Shown: in pieces, positions 29,391-61,626 of the stretch
Numbering within the stretch: the stretch's first letter is position 1
How the letters are laid out: the number at the start of each line of letters is the position of its first letter
Assembly: GCA_963693365.1 (NCBI GenBank)
Contig: CAVNZM010000002.1
Location: forward strand, 17,360,001 to 17,424,000
Reading direction: 5' to 3'
DNA: 64,000 nucleotides
DNA from: Amoebidium appalachense
Lineage: Eukaryota; Ichthyosporea
The notes under the pieces: generated by a model
What the model saw: the letters and a program-made list of their open reading frames with translations, nothing else
What the model was told of the DNA's origin: nothing
Database searches by the model: none
Made by a program: the position numbers and the translations under genes

Positions 29391-29962
29391 GTGTTCGTGC
29401 TGCTCTGCATGGTGGAAAAGAAAGAAAGAAGAGCAGTGTGTTGGTGCTGCTCGGCATGGTAGAAGACTAGAGCAGGGTGTTGGTGCTGCTCGGCATGGTA
29501 GAAGACACTAGAGCAGGGTGTTGGTGCTGCTCGGCATGGTAGAAGACAATAGAGCAGGGTGTTGGTGCTGCTCGGCATGGTAGAAGACACTAGAGCAGGG
29601 TGTTGGTGCTGCTCGGCATGGTAGAAGACACTAGAGCATGGTGTTGGTGCTGCTCGGCATGGTAGAAGACACTAGAGCAGGGTGTTGGTGCTGCTCGGCA
29701 TGGTAGAAGACTAGAGCAGGGTGATGGTGCTGCTCGGCATGGTAGAAGACACTAGAGCAGGGTGTTGGTGTTGCTCGGCATGGTAGAAGACACTAGAGCA
29801 GGGTGATGGTGCTGCTCGGCATGGTAGAAGACACTAGAGCAGGGTGATGGTGCTGCTCGGCATGGTAGAAGACACTAGAGCAGGGTGTTGGTGCTGCTCG
29901 GCATGGTAGAGGACACTAGAGCAGGGTGTTGGTGCTGCTCGTCATGGTGGAAGAAGACAGCA
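29391..29962. repeat. 41-bp minisatellite, about 14 copies
   Basis: A unit containing GTGCTGCTCGGCATGGTAG followed by AAGACACTAGAGCAGG repeats about 14 times. Most units are 41 bp; a few are 39 bp where ACACTAG is shortened to ACTAG. Single-base variants distinguish the units and edge units are more diverged. One frame stays open through part of it on the minus strand, but nothing else supports coding. Confidence 0.95.
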
Positions 29963-30541
29963 TGAAGTTCGTGCGGCCTATTGGTATTCTTATGTTTTTC
30001 TAGAGTTTTTGACGCTTTAGTAAATTTCGTTTTTCCTGACAAAGTGCCCATGTCGCAAAACTAATAACTCGTGTTGTACTAGTCCTACGGCAACGGCTCA
30101 AACACGGCCATGTTGCCAGCGTTTGGCTCTATGCAATGGTGTGCATGCCGCCCCTTGTGCGTAAATGTGGTGGAGTGTGGATGCAGCGGCGCACGGCCGT
30201 TTACGAAACACGTGTCGTGTTTTGTGCCTGGTCGCGATGGCCCTGTGCGTGTTAAAATTTAAGAGAATAGGAATGTGCAAAATACGCATCTTGATTGGTT
30301 GCATTTTATCTGATGAGCCCGGAGTGGCGATCTTATTGGATAGTTAACTGCTATTTTTAAGGAATCATACTGTTTGTTCACCGATCACATATGGTTTTGA
30401 TGTGATCGGGAGCCCGACATGGCGCGACTCAATATATTAACTTCATGCTAGTCCGCTATTATCCAGCTGTAATCGAAGTTTAAAAAACATCAGTAATGTA
30501 GCAATACTGAACGCACAGACTCTAGACCCTGTCGACGTTGA

Positions 30542-30549
30542 TGACGTCA
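30542..30549 (+). promoter_or_regulatory. CRE-type palindrome upstream of the helicase
   Basis: TGACGTCA, the ATF/CREB consensus, lies about 400 bp before the helicase start codon. Functional use is inferred from position only; the same 8-mer also occurs near 834 and 28893. Confidence 0.3.
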
Positions 30550-30945
30550 CAAATAAAGACTAAAATTTCAAGCCCTTCGAACTTACGCGTGGACGGACTC
30601 TCGCCTAGACCTCTTACTTTCCGCTTTCTCGTTCTTTTGTTGTGTGTGTTTTTTGGTTTTTGTTGGCTTCTGTGCTCTTTGTTAGCCGTGTTGGCTGATA
30701 CGAAATATTTAATCAATCGCGTTTCATTTGCACCACTCCCATTTCATTTTACAGTAACTCGAAACACAATGACCCATGATCAGTAGTGCCTGGGCCGGCT
30801 TAGGATCGTCACTTTCCTTCCCTCTACCTTGACCGATAGTTTTCGTTGTGTTACTCCACCGTGCCGTGCGCGAAATGCGTTGTTTGGTTTAGACCAGTCT
30901 TTTACTTGTAAATATAACAGGTCTCCACCAGCAATTCCAGAAAAA

Positions 30946-49582
<18,637 letters not shown>

Positions 49583-50489
49583 GTGCTGTTTGTATCCAAA
49601 TTTGGCAACTACGTGGGTTCGTGTATGGTGATAGTTGGTTATTATCAATATGGCAGCAAGTCAGAGACCAATTTTACAGGTGATCTGTAAGATGGCTGAA
49701 CGTTCAAAGTATGATGCCGTATGTGCGCAGGGCAATTTGTAATTGAAGAGAAAGCTACTTGAAGCGGATTTGCAGTAAAAGCCTTAACTATGTACCATGC
49801 ACATGGGGTGGTGGGGGAGTGTACGGCTCTGAGGTAGGGAGGAGTTTGGCTTGTACACGGGTAGGTTTGTATCGGTTAAACAAGGAGATGGGCATATTAT
49901 AGTGAAATCGTATGATGCATTTGACACACGAAGGAGGTGTGAGACAGACGTGTGTTGAGTTATTTACAGAATAATTACAAGAGCACACGGAATATGGCCT
50001 TGTCCACTCAAAGAACAGTGGGCAACCGATGTGTCACTGGCTTGCACTGGGCTTCACATTGAAAGACGCATCGTACAGATGTACATGATGGCATGCAACT
50101 TGCACATGTATGGATGAGCAAAAGAGAGGGGCAATGTATGTGTGTGTGTGTGTGTGTGTGTGCATTTGGAGGGATTGATGTGCCATGGGCACACACGTAT
50201 CCGGGCCTTGCTTCGTACGGTACTTCGTGGTGTGTAAGTTCTAAATTGTGAGGAATGGAGTGAAAGACCAAAGGTTGTAACGCCAAAACACCATGCAGAA
50301 TTTGTGTTCATTCTTTTTATTTTAAATATGCACAGCTGGTTTCAAGCTTTGCACATGTAGCGAACTGTGTGTTGGAAATCCTGAGTAGCGCTAGTTATTA
50401 TTTACACTGTGGATCAGATTGAGTAAAGAGCTGAAAGGACAGATTTTCAATAAACAGTACTCTCGGATACGCTAATACACCACGATCTT

Positions 50490-51566
50490 CTACTCTTTGT
50501 CCGCAGTGACCGTCAGGTTTGCGCAAATCTCACTGTCCTGCAGGTTGTAGTCGTTTGCATTTGCGCAGTAGCTCAGGCAGGCCGAGGTGGCAACATCACA
50601 CAGCGCCGCATTGGCCTCAGACTGGCACCAATACGACGGGCCCCACGTGCATGCCCGGTTGCCCACCACCACCTCCGATCCACACACGTTGCCCTTGGCC
50701 AGCGACGGGTACTCGTTTGTGTTGTTGCAGTAGGCCTCGCATGCATCCACCGTCATGTTGCATTGCGCCGCATTGGCTGTGGATGCACACCAGAAGGAGG
50801 GGCCCCAGGTGCATGGGTTGGCCCCCACAGGGTTGCAGATGTCGCTTGCGCTGGCGTTGAAGAAGCTGTCTGTGTTGTTTGCATCGCAATAGACGTAGCA
50901 ATCGGCCACATTCACCCCGCACTGCTCGGCGTTGGCCTTCGACGCACACCAGTAGGACGGACCATGCGTGCAGTTGTCGGTGCCGACGTGGGAGGGCAGG
51001 GCGGCACACAGGGTGCTGTTTTCGAGGCTGGGGTACTCGTTTGTGTTTGCGCAAAACGACAAGCACTCGGCCGGCTGGAACCCGCACTGTGCCGCATTGG
51101 CCACCGATGCGCACCAAAACGATGGGCCCCACGTGCACTGGTCGGCACCTGCGGGAGGGCTACAGATGTCTCCGTCCTGGATGGACGCATACTCATTTGT
51201 GTTTGCACAGTACTTGCTGCACGACTTGACGGGCACCCCACACTCGCGCGCATTGTCCATAGACGCGCACCAATAGGACGGGCCCTGCGTGCAGTCGTCT
51301 GTGCCTACGCGCTTGTTCGGTATAGCGGCAGAGCAAATTTCGCCGTTCTGGATGTCTGGGTACTCCTCAGGGTTTGCGCAATACTTGGCACAACCAGCAA
51401 GAGGGAAGTCGCAGTTGGCGGCGTTTTTCTTGGAGGCACACCAATAGGAGGGACCGTAGGTGCAGGGGTTGCTGCCGACAACAACTGGCGTGGGATCACT
51501 GCGGATGGAAGGGGCTGCATGCGCAAGGGCAGCAGCAGCAAGGACAGACACGATCACAGTGGCCAT
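50490..51566 (-). CDS. Six-repeat saposin-A-type secreted protein, copy 1
   Basis: 358 residues, single exon. MATVIVSVLAAAALAHAAP is a signal peptide. Six tandem units of about 53-55 residues follow, each starting C-T-x-GPSYWCAS (or GPSFWCAS), then NA...C, a fifth-region C...YCAN, and a closing C after NEYPSLEN-like sequence, giving six Cys per unit. The CxxGPxxWC...A..C opening is the saposin-A-type pattern, known from prosaposin precursors and many secreted proteins. Disulphide-stabilised, extracellular or vacuolar location is expected. The function is not known. The start is supported by the signal peptide and by identity among three copies. This copy differs from copies 2 and 3 at about six residues (for example His for Pro after AALPS, Asn for Ser in repeat 4). 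Confidence 0.88.
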   Translation of the reverse strand: MATVIVSVLAAAALAHAAPSIRSDPTPVVVGSNPCTYGPSYWCASKKNAANCDFPLAGCAKYCANPEEYPDIQNGEICSAAIPNKRVGTDDCTQGPSYWCASMDNARECGVPVKSCSKYCANTNEYASIQDGDICSPPAGADQCTWGPSFWCASVANAAQCGFQPAECLSFCANTNEYPSLENSTLCAALPSHVGTDNCTHGPSYWCASKANAEQCGVNVADCYVYCDANNTDSFFNASASDICNPVGANPCTWGPSFWCASTANAAQCNMTVDACEAYCNNTNEYPSLAKGNVCGSEVVVGNRACTWGPSYWCQSEANAALCDVATSACLSYCANANDYNLQDSEICANLTVTADKE

Positions 51567-51754
51567 GTTGAAAAGCTTTGAATATTGCTGCCTTTCAAAT
51601 ACAAGCTATAAGAGATTGAAAACAATAAGAGTGTAAATTTGGTCGTCGGATAGGCGATTTGATACTGAGAATTTCTTTGTACTTGCACTGTTACAAATTT
51701 AGAATTCTAGTTCTGAGTTGTCGTCTGATTGAAGTGTGCCGCAACATTGACGTG

Positions 51755-51784
51755 TTTATATACCCCATGAAGTCAGCTGATTGG
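51755..51784 (-). promoter_or_regulatory. CCAAT and TATA boxes of saposin-A copy 1
   Basis: On the minus strand CCAATCAG (51777-51784) precedes TATATAAA (51755-51762) by about 15 bp, about 190 bp before the ATG. The same arrangement is conserved in front of copies 2 and 3. Confidence 0.6.
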
Positions 51785-52439
51785 CTTATGTTGTTTGCCT
51801 CCCTATCTTTACTGCCCTATCATTTCAGAGCTTGACGCATTCCTATGTTATTCCACGAATGCGCTGGCAGATCTGCAAGATGACACGATGACATTGTACC
51901 AATCCAGAGCGAGATTATGTCTACGCCTACAGGCAAGGGACAGACCCACATGCACTGCAGGCAAATACTATGAACTGCAAGTTGATGAATAGAAGATGGA
52001 AGATGTAATAGTAATAAATATTGGTGTTCCTCCTTCGTGCCGAGCTTCAGTGAACGTCCGAAAACGACCTGGAACCTGAACTCAAAATTTCTTTTCTATT
52101 ATTAGGGTTGCTGGGTGCAAACGTGTCAGCCAATCAGATGACAAATTCAGAAAATGGATATCTATTCTACACAGTGCAGGAATGTGGCGTCACAGCAACG
52201 GCGTTACGGCGTGCGGCAGCAGTAGTCACCATCAGACCGTATGTAGCCACCGTGTACACATATATATGCATGTGTCCCGTGGTCCAGAATTAGGACGCAA
52301 CCTGTAAACGGTTTACAAATGATAATAGTCGACTATGATGGTCGGAGGGAGATTCGGGGAGACAGAGGGAGGCAGCCTACTAGGTATAAGATATATACAC
52401 AATTATTAGACAGAGGGAAGTACATAGATAGAGATGGGA

Positions 52440-53335
<896 letters not shown>

Positions 53336-53589
53336 AAAAACTGAGAGATCGAGATAGGGAGAGTGGGAGTAATCACGAAGGTGGGTAGGAAACGAATATG
53401 AAAGACAGAAAGAGTAATTCCTATGTGTCTATTATATATCTGCTTATCAGCAATATTATCAGGAGTCCTTCCCATTGATTTTGGCCCTGAGGCAATTCAT
53501 CATCAAAGATCGAAAGCTCAGCCAAGCGCTAGCTGCGACTTTTAGATAGAGGCACACGGGTTGCATACGTACACGAAACACGCAGTGGC

Positions 53590-53950
<361 letters not shown>

Positions 53951-54164
53951 TGTGTGAAGGGGAGAGAGAAAACTGAGAGATCATCAGATAGAGATAGAGA
54001 GAGTGGAAATAATTAAGAACGGGTGGGTGGGAACAAAACAAAACTTCACAGAGAGGCCTGGTAGGACCTATTATCAGGAATATGTTTGCCTCGAGACAAA
54101 TCATTCAATATTTTAAATTTGAAAGCTGCTCACTCAGCCCAGCGCTAGCTAGCTGTGACTTTTA

Positions 54165-54206
<42 letters not shown>

Positions 54207-54947
54207 CCCTTCTTTCGTTTCGGTTCACAGTCCTACAATGGACTCTTTAAGATTTTCTGTGCGGCCAAATTTTCATGAACCCAAACATTTCAAAGTCATA
54301 CTTCGAGCTTTAGTGGTTTCTCCACTATTATTATTATTCACGTAATTTTGCATATCCACCTTCGGTGTGGTTACACTGTATTTGATTTGCACATATATAA
54401 TCACGTGTCGTATTATTTTATTGCCCAGGTAAAGAAGAAAAATCGAGAGACCATTACCGTATATTATCAATATAAATGTGGAGCAGAGGCAGGATTCGGT
54501 CCTGTGACCTCTGTAAGAAACAATCACTTCTACATAGCGGAACGAGAGTAGAGGAGAGGTTCGCAGGAAGTGGTTTGAGATCTCGGATCCTCCGGTACCA
54601 TCTGAGGATGGTCCGGCTGCTTTATATACCTGCGCGGATGCCAGTCCGCGAATACATCGTCCAAGAGGATTACAGATAGTCTCTCAGGATAGATCGGGAT
54701 TATGTACTAGCCAATAGGAAGGCAGTAATGGCTCTTGGCGTATTGCACAGTATGCGGCCCCAAGCAGTCCCCAAGTGCGGGGGCGGGATAGGCGGGAACA
54801 GGCTAAGTACGTGACTGGGAAGAGCAGGAATAAACAGATAGACTATTCTATCATAACATATATACACATTGGAAAAACGTTTAATCAGACACTAACATTT
54901 TGGCGTTTGAAATTTAGGAAAATTCGTTTCACTGGCATCACAATCTT

Positions 54948-56024
54948 CTACTCCTTGTCTGCAGTGACCGTCAGGTTTGCGCAAATCTCACTGTCCTGCA
55001 GGTTGTAGTCGTTTGCATTTGCGCAGTAGCTCAGGCAGGCCGAGGTGTCAACATCACACAGCGCCGCATTAGCCTCAGACTGGCACCAATACGACGGGCC
55101 CCACGTGCATGCCCGGTTGCCCACCACCACCTCCGACCCACACACGTTGCCCTTGGCCAGGGCCGGATACTCGTTTGTGTTGTTGCAGTAGGCCTCGCAG
55201 GCATCCACCGTCATGTTGCATTGCGCTGCATTGGCTGTGGATGCACACCAGAAGGAGGGGCCCCAGGTGCATGGGTTGGCACCCACGGGGTTGCAGATGT
55301 CGCTTGCGCTGGCGTTGAAGAAGCTGTCTGTGTTGTTTGCATCGCAATAGACGTAGCAGTCGGCCACACTCACCCCGCACTGCTCGGCGTTGGCCTTTGA
55401 CGCACACCAGTAGGACGGCCCATGCGTGCAGTTGTCGGTGCCGACGGGGGAGGGCAGGGCGGCACACAGGGTGCTGTTTTCGAGGCTGGGGTACTCGTTT
55501 GTGTTTGCGCAAAACGACAAGCACTCGGCCGGCTGGAACCCGCACTGTGCCGCATTGGCCACGGACGCGCACCAAAACGATGGGCCCCACGTGCATTGGT
55601 CGGCACCTGCGGGAGGGCTGCAGATGTCTCCGTCCTGGATGGACGCATACTCATTTGTGTTTGCACAGTACTTGCTGCACGACTTGACGGGCACCCCACA
55701 CTCGCGCGCATTGTCCATAGACGCGCACCAATAGGACGGGCCCTGCGTGCAGTCGTCTGTGCCTACGCGCTTGTTCGGTATAGCGGCAGAGCAAATGTCG
55801 CCGTTCTGGATGTCTGGGTACTCCTCAGGGTTTGCGCAATACTTGGCACAACCAGCAAGAGGGAAGTCGCAGCTGGCGGCGTTTTTCTTGGAGGCACACC
55901 AATAGGAGGGACCGTAGGTGCAGGGGTTGCTGCCGACAACAACTGGCGTGGGATCACTGCGGATGGAAGGGGCTGCATGCGCAAGGGCAGCAGCAGCAAG
56001 GACAGACACGATCACAGTGGCCAT
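54948..56024 (-). CDS. Six-repeat saposin-A-type secreted protein, copy 2
   Basis: 358 residues with the same signal peptide and six CxxGPSYWC units as copy 1, in the same orientation, 4458 bp further along. It differs from copy 3 at only two residues near the C-terminus (Ile/Met and Asp/Gly), so these two are the youngest pair. The reading frame is intact and all repeat cysteines are kept, which argues for selection or a very recent origin. CCAAT (56250-56254) and TATA (56225-56232) boxes lie upstream. Confidence 0.88.
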   Translation of the reverse strand: MATVIVSVLAAAALAHAAPSIRSDPTPVVVGSNPCTYGPSYWCASKKNAASCDFPLAGCAKYCANPEEYPDIQNGDICSAAIPNKRVGTDDCTQGPSYWCASMDNARECGVPVKSCSKYCANTNEYASIQDGDICSPPAGADQCTWGPSFWCASVANAAQCGFQPAECLSFCANTNEYPSLENSTLCAALPSPVGTDNCTHGPSYWCASKANAEQCGVSVADCYVYCDANNTDSFFNASASDICNPVGANPCTWGPSFWCASTANAAQCNMTVDACEAYCNNTNEYPALAKGNVCGSEVVVGNRACTWGPSYWCQSEANAALCDVDTSACLSYCANANDYNLQDSEICANLTVTADKE

Positions 56025-56224
56025 GTTGAAAAGCTTTGAATATTGCTGCCCTACAAATACAAGCTACACGCAATTGAAATCAATAAGAGTGTATAAGAAA
56101 TGTTGGTCGTCGGACTCGGATAGGCGAATTGATACTGAGAATTTCTTTGTAGTTGCACTGTTACAAGTTTAGAAGATGAGTTCTGAGTTGTGGTCTGCCT
56201 GAAGTGTGCCGCAACATTGACGTG

Positions 56225-56254
56225 CTTATATACCACATGAAGTCATCTGATTGG
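56225..56254 (-). promoter_or_regulatory. CCAAT and TATA boxes of saposin-A copy 2
   Basis: CCAATCAG then TATATAAG on the minus strand, about 200 bp before the ATG, as in the other copies. Confidence 0.6.
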
Positions 56255-57059
56255 CTTATGTTGTTTGCTTGTCTATTTTTACTGTCCAAGCATTTGAAAG
56301 TACGGCACATTCCGAAGTGATCTAAATGTGCTGGCAGATCTGCGAGATGACATGATGACATTGTACCAATCAAGGACGACATTGTGTCTATTGTTTGCCT
56401 ACAGGCGCAGCAATGGAGTCATGGTCTGACCCACATGCACTGCAGGCAAATACTATGCACGGTAAGTCGATAAGTAGAAAAGTAAAGAGTTGGGAGTAAT
56501 AAATATTGGTTTGTTTTCCCCATGCCAAGCTTTAGTGAACGTTCGAAGCTTGACCCGGAACAGTGGCTCCAAATTCAAAACTTTCTTCTATTTTTAGGCA
56601 CTGCAAACGTGTCAGCCAATCAAATGGCCAAAGGATATCAGCGCAGGAATGTGGCGTCCCGCAACGGGGTGCGTCCGACTGCGTCGGCTAGCCAGGCTGC
56701 CAAGAGCAGCCCAGGGTGTGAGATTCGTGTTTTGCTGGTACGCCTGAATGGCTCGCGGGGGCGGCTTTCCTAACCCCAAAAAATGTGAAAACATTTTCGA
56801 AATTTCAAGGACAAGTTCGTGGCCACAAACTCCCTAATCTCGCAGCCTGCAGCAGCATCAATGAAGTCCGGATTCAGTTGTCCAGATATACATACAGGAT
56901 CAATGGCCATATGTAGAAGCGTGAACCCGCGGGTTTGCAAATGATAATAATAATTGAATATATGACCACGGTCGGAGTGAGATAAGGGGAAACAGAGGGA
57001 GACATGCAGCCTTTTTGATTTACATTTAGACAGAGAGAGAGACAGAGATGAAAGTTCTA

Positions 57060-57265
57060 GAGAGAGGGAGTAGGCCTAGCTCGACCTCGAGGAGGTGCCC
57101 ATGAGTGAGGAAGGCAAGGAGGAGGCCTAGGGAAGCGGCCACGAGAACTGACACTTATGGAGAAGGGGTACATAGGGGGGGGGGGGGGGGGGGGGGGGGG
57201 AGGGAAGGAGAAGAGAAAGGGAGAGAAGGAAAGAGAGAAAAAGAGAGAGATCTATAAAGAGACTT

Positions 57266-57296
<31 letters not shown>

Positions 57297-57562
57297 AGGG
57301 GAGAGAGGGAGGGGGGGGAGAGAGAGATAGAGAGAGGGAGGGAGGGAGGGAGGGAGAGAGAGGGAGAGAGAGGGAGGGCCAGGAGGAATAGTAGAGAGAG
57401 AGGGGGGTAGGAGGGAGGGAGGGAGGGAGGGAGGGAGGGAGGGAGAGAGAGAGAGAGAGATTGAGGTGGAGAGAGAGAGAGAGATAGATTGAGGGGCGGG
57501 GGATAGAGAGGGGGGGAGGGGGGAGGGGGCGAGTGACCCAGGGAGGGAGGGAGGGAGGAAGG

Positions 57563-57619
<57 letters not shown>

Positions 57620-57777
57620 AGAGAGAGAGAGGGAAAGAGTGAGAAGAGAGAGAGATAGATAGATAGAGAGAGAGAGGGGGGGGGGGGGGGGGGGGGAGGA
57701 GGGGAGAGAGAGAGAGAGAGAGAGACAGAGAGAGAGGGGGGAGGGAGGGAGGGGAGAGAGAGAGAGGGGGGGGGGGG

Positions 57778-57869
<92 letters not shown>

Positions 57870-57875
57870 GAGAGA
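57060..57875. repeat. GA-rich array upstream of saposin-A copy 2
   Basis: CTCGACCTCGAGGAGGTGC, then poly-G, then GA/GGGA repeats (57270-57838) ending in (GT)n. It has the same order and about the same distance from the gene as at copy 1. Confidence 0.9.
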
Positions 57876-58229
57876 GAGGTGACTACTAAGAGACCAATAG
57901 ATAGATAAAGAGAGAGCGAGGGTAACCACGAAGGTGGGGTGGGGACGAGAATGAAAGACAGAGAGAGTAACTCGTAGGTGTACACACATAATTAACGCTT
58001 TAATATCAGCATTATTATCAGGAGGAGTGTTTTTGCCTCGAGGCCAAACAAAATTTGAAAGCTCATCCTGACGCTAGCTGTGAGCGTCTTCAGATACTCT
58101 GTGTACATATGCTATACTATTAGCATACACGGAATGGCTGCGCCTGGTGTGAGCTGAGTGAGGACTGCATTTCCAGTTTGTTCATCTACGGGGGCAGATT
58201 TGAATTAGCGGAGTAAGAATGATTAATAT

Positions 58230-58666
58230 ATCGTGAGACAGGTTAGTTTTATCCTACTGATGATGTCATTGTTGCAATAGTAATTCAACTCAGTACGAGA
58301 GGAACCGTTGGTTCAGATAGCTGGTAATTGCGGTTGTCTGAAAAGTCAATGCCGCGAAGCTACCATCTGCAGGATTATGACTGAACGCCTCTAAGTCAGA
58401 ATCCATGCTAGAAGCAAAGATTTTTACCTTTCCCTTTATTAGACGAACAAGAATAGGAGGAAAGTTCTCCCAAAGTCATGCGATTCCAGGATGTCCGGTG
58501 CACAGAAAAGCTGCATTGTACGCCTGCAGAATAATAATTTCAAATATTGAGAAAGATAAATCCTTTGCATACGACCTAAATTAGAACGGGGTATTGTAAG
58601 CTGTAGAGTAGCCTTGTTGCAGTAGTACGATCAGCTGAGATTAAGCCTTTGTTCTCTTGATTTGTA
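58230..58666 (+). rRNA. 3'-terminal fragment of 28S rRNA (non-functional)
   Basis: Highly conserved large-subunit rRNA landmarks occur in order: CGTGAGACAGGTTAGTTTTA, the sarcin-ricin loop AGTACGAGAGGAACCG, GCCGCGAAGCTACCATC, CTAAGTCAGAATCCATGC, GGGGTATTGTAAGC, GTAGAGTAGCCTTGTTG and GAGATTAAGCCTTTGTT. The fragment ends with TTTGT at 58665, the mature 3' end of the molecule. Only about the last 440 nt are present, with no other rRNA around, and reverse-transcriptase sequence begins directly after it. Confidence 0.9.
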
Positions 58667-60358
58667 CCCGATCTCAGTCTATTATGTTAAGCTCTCTCGT
58701 TTCTTGGTGTGTTAAATGTGGACATGTCCCGTCATCTTGGTTAGATACCTTAGTGATCCCCATAGTTAAGAAGGACTCTGAGGGCCCCATATCATCTTTT
58801 CGCCTCATCACTAATTATAACCCAGGTTGTTCGTAGATTCTTTGAAGCTTGCTTACTTAGGTTATTTGCACATCACCCTAGGTTTCAATCTATTCTTCAC
58901 ATCCACCCATGCCAATCCGCTTTTCGTAAAAACAATTCATGTTATGTTCAAATGATAGCACTGCACGATTCTATGCAAGTTGGTGCACGATATGTTGGTT
59001 TTATTGATTGGAAAACTGCTTACGATTCTGTCTCCCCTGGTCTCCTATAGGAAAAGCGTGCTGCACGGGGTGTACCACACTGCATTGGTGTTTTGTTAGA
59101 AGCACTCTTGTCTCAAACCTATGGTAGAGCTGTGGTTAATGGGCACCTTTCATATGGTTTTGCTCGTACTAGAGGTCTCTTGCAGGGTTCATTGCTTAGC
59201 CCCTTTTTGTTTAACCTATTTATAGATGATTTGGCTGTCAAGAGTTATGCCGAAAATGCCGACCCTATTAATAACTTTCCGCCTGCACTTCTCTATGCTG
59301 ATGATCTGTCCCTCCTTGCCTGTACCCCTAGACGCCTGCAAAGATTGTTCGATGTAGTGTCAGAGTGGTGCAAGGCAAACCTTATGATCCTTAACATAGA
59401 CAAATCTGGTGTTCTTGTACGTGATATAGCTAACAATTTACACACATTTACGTTATCATCTAAACCTGTACCTATAGTTCCAGAATACAAATATCTTGGT
59501 GTTCCGGTTAATTCTGTTGGTGTTATTTTTTCCCATATGGTCGAAAAGAGGGTAGAGCTGGCTCGTAAGCGGTTAGCTTTCTTCTCGGCTAATATTTTTA
59601 AAGACACACCCCTCCATCCTTCTATTAGACTTACATTTATTCGCACTTTTGTCTTCCCGGCATGTGAATATGGTTTACCCCTTCTCGCCGCTTGGATCAA
59701 GAAAGAGAGAACTAGGGCGCTTAAACCTTTGGCAAATTTCCTTGAAGCAGAAGTTGTCTCCTTTCTATCTAACAACTGTTGTAAACCTGGGCCTGTAACG
59801 CTCTCGATATATGGTCTGGTCCCAATATTGCAAGCTGCTAGAGTATCCCATCTCGCGCTGAAATTCAATAAACACATAAGCCGCTTAAAGAAGTATTTGC
59901 CCTCCCACCCTCTCTTCTCTATCCGACCTGTCCCCTCTTCACCTCTCCCCTCTTTCCTTCCCTCTCTCTCTCCTTTTCCCCCGGGCACAAATACAAATAA
60001 ACCCCGCAAAAGTGTGCGTGTGACTTTGGACTGCGACTTACTTATTAGACATGTACACAATTACAAGATAATTACGCAATATAACAAATGGAAAAAGATA
60101 CCACACGACACCAGACCCGATGAAAGCGGCATACACCTAGAAAAACTAAGCCATATGTCTCGTTTTATATATAATGACTGCCTTAACCATATTTCCGAAT
60201 ATGGCACTCGCAAATGTGTAACACCTAAATACATATTACCTTCCTGTAGAATTGGTCTTTCTCTAGCTGATGGTATTATTGATCACATACCACGCTTTTA
60301 CTGTACACGTGCTATACAGTGGAGATCTAATAAGTATAAGGTGGCATCGTTTGCATAA
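58667..60358 (+). pseudogene. Decayed LINE reverse transcriptase
   Basis: Reads WLDTLVIPIVKK and FRLITNYN, then shifts frame near 58825 and continues VRRFFEACLLRLF, QSAFRKNNS, YVGFIDWKTAYDSVS. It meets an in-frame TAG at 59048 and stays open from there to 60358. RT signatures are RGLLQGSLLSPFLFNLFIDD and LLYADDLSLLA, with the thumb and a C-terminal extension to VASFA. The N-terminal part of the ORF is missing. No RNase H or endonuclease domain is seen. The stop and the frameshift make it inactive. Confidence 0.9.
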
Positions 60359-60593
60359 ACAACACACACACACACACCAGTTTAAACGGTCATGTATCGC
60401 CAAATGTAGTTTGATAGACCACATAATACCGCAACACACACACGCCGTGGCACATTCACAACAGACACCCAGAAAGATAGCCTACCTAAAAATTACAACA
60501 TCCTTGATTTTAAATTATACTAAATATGCGAAACTTCGACCTGTTTATTAGAGGTATTGATTGGCTTGAGAAACACATCATTACAAAATTCTA

Positions 60594-60686
<93 letters not shown>
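60359..60686. repeat. LINE 3' tail region ending in (CA)n
   Basis: Short CA runs after the ORF, then an AT-rich stretch and a pure CA array at 60596-60686 that may be the element's repeat tail. Ordinary spacer follows. Confidence 0.6.
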
Positions 60687-60688
<2 letters not shown>

Positions 60689-61013
60689 CCAGCTGATACC
60701 GAGTGTCCCAGGGGAGCCCGAAAAAAAAACAAAAAAAAAACAAAACAACGGGGAACCCCAACTAATTGATTTTTCTTAGTCTTTATGGTGTCTAGAGAAA
60801 GTAAACCCTGATATATAATCATCACCCGACAGCTATGTACGTGATCATGATATACCGCTGAGGGGATATTCCGAGCAAAACCCCCCCATACCTGAGACTG
60901 GTCTCTCTTTGCCTCGAGCAAACAGCGTAAACCCCCCATTAATATATGCGACCATTTTTGTTCTATTTGCACCGGGCTTTTTTTGGTGTGTTTTCCCATT
61001 GCCGGCAGTACAT

Positions 61014-61101
61014 CCCCCCCCCCCCCCCCCCCCCCCCCCGGTACCTTTAATAAATCCTGGTCATGATCATTCTAAGATTTATCTCCATTCATCCCCCCCC
61101 C

Positions 61102-61132
<31 letters not shown>

Positions 61133-61262
61133 CATCCACTACCCTTTCCATCTCCTTTTTCATACTATCAAACGTCATCTTTCGTCGCACCATGGCAGCC
61201 AGTTACTGCAGGCCCCTACCCCCCCCCCCCCCTCCCCCCCCCCCCCCCCCCCCCCCCCCCAC
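61014..61262. repeat. Poly-C tracts
   Basis: Poly-C at 61014-61039, 61093-61118 (followed by CA) and 61220-61260. After these, 61290-61626 resembles the spacer before copy 2 (54240-54947), including ATTGCCCAGGTAAAG and ATCGAGAGACC. Confidence 0.85.
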
Positions 61263-61626
61263 CCAAACACACATACCTCCACCCCCACCCTTCTTTCCTT
61301 TCGATGATCACTCCTTGAATGGCTTCTTTAATACTAAGGGATTTCTGCCTCACCAAATCTTCATCGGCCCAAGCATTTCGCGTTTGAGTGGTTTCCCCAC
61401 CATTTAATGTTTTGTTTGTGTTTGCCCTGCGTACACAAGGCATCACCTTTGATATGGGTATACTACTTTGCACATTTTACGTGTCATATTACTATATTGC
61501 CCAGGTAAAGTAGGAAGATCGAGAGACCGTATATACATATTGGCATATGTAACGTTTCAATCATGATCAGACATTCCAACCGTTTGGCATTTTAGGGATA
61601 TTCAGTTTAAATAGCATCACAATCTT

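Noticed and set aside
58230-58666. Functional rDNA unit
   Set aside because: Only the last ~440 nt of 28S is present, with no 18S, 5.8S or spacer signals nearby.
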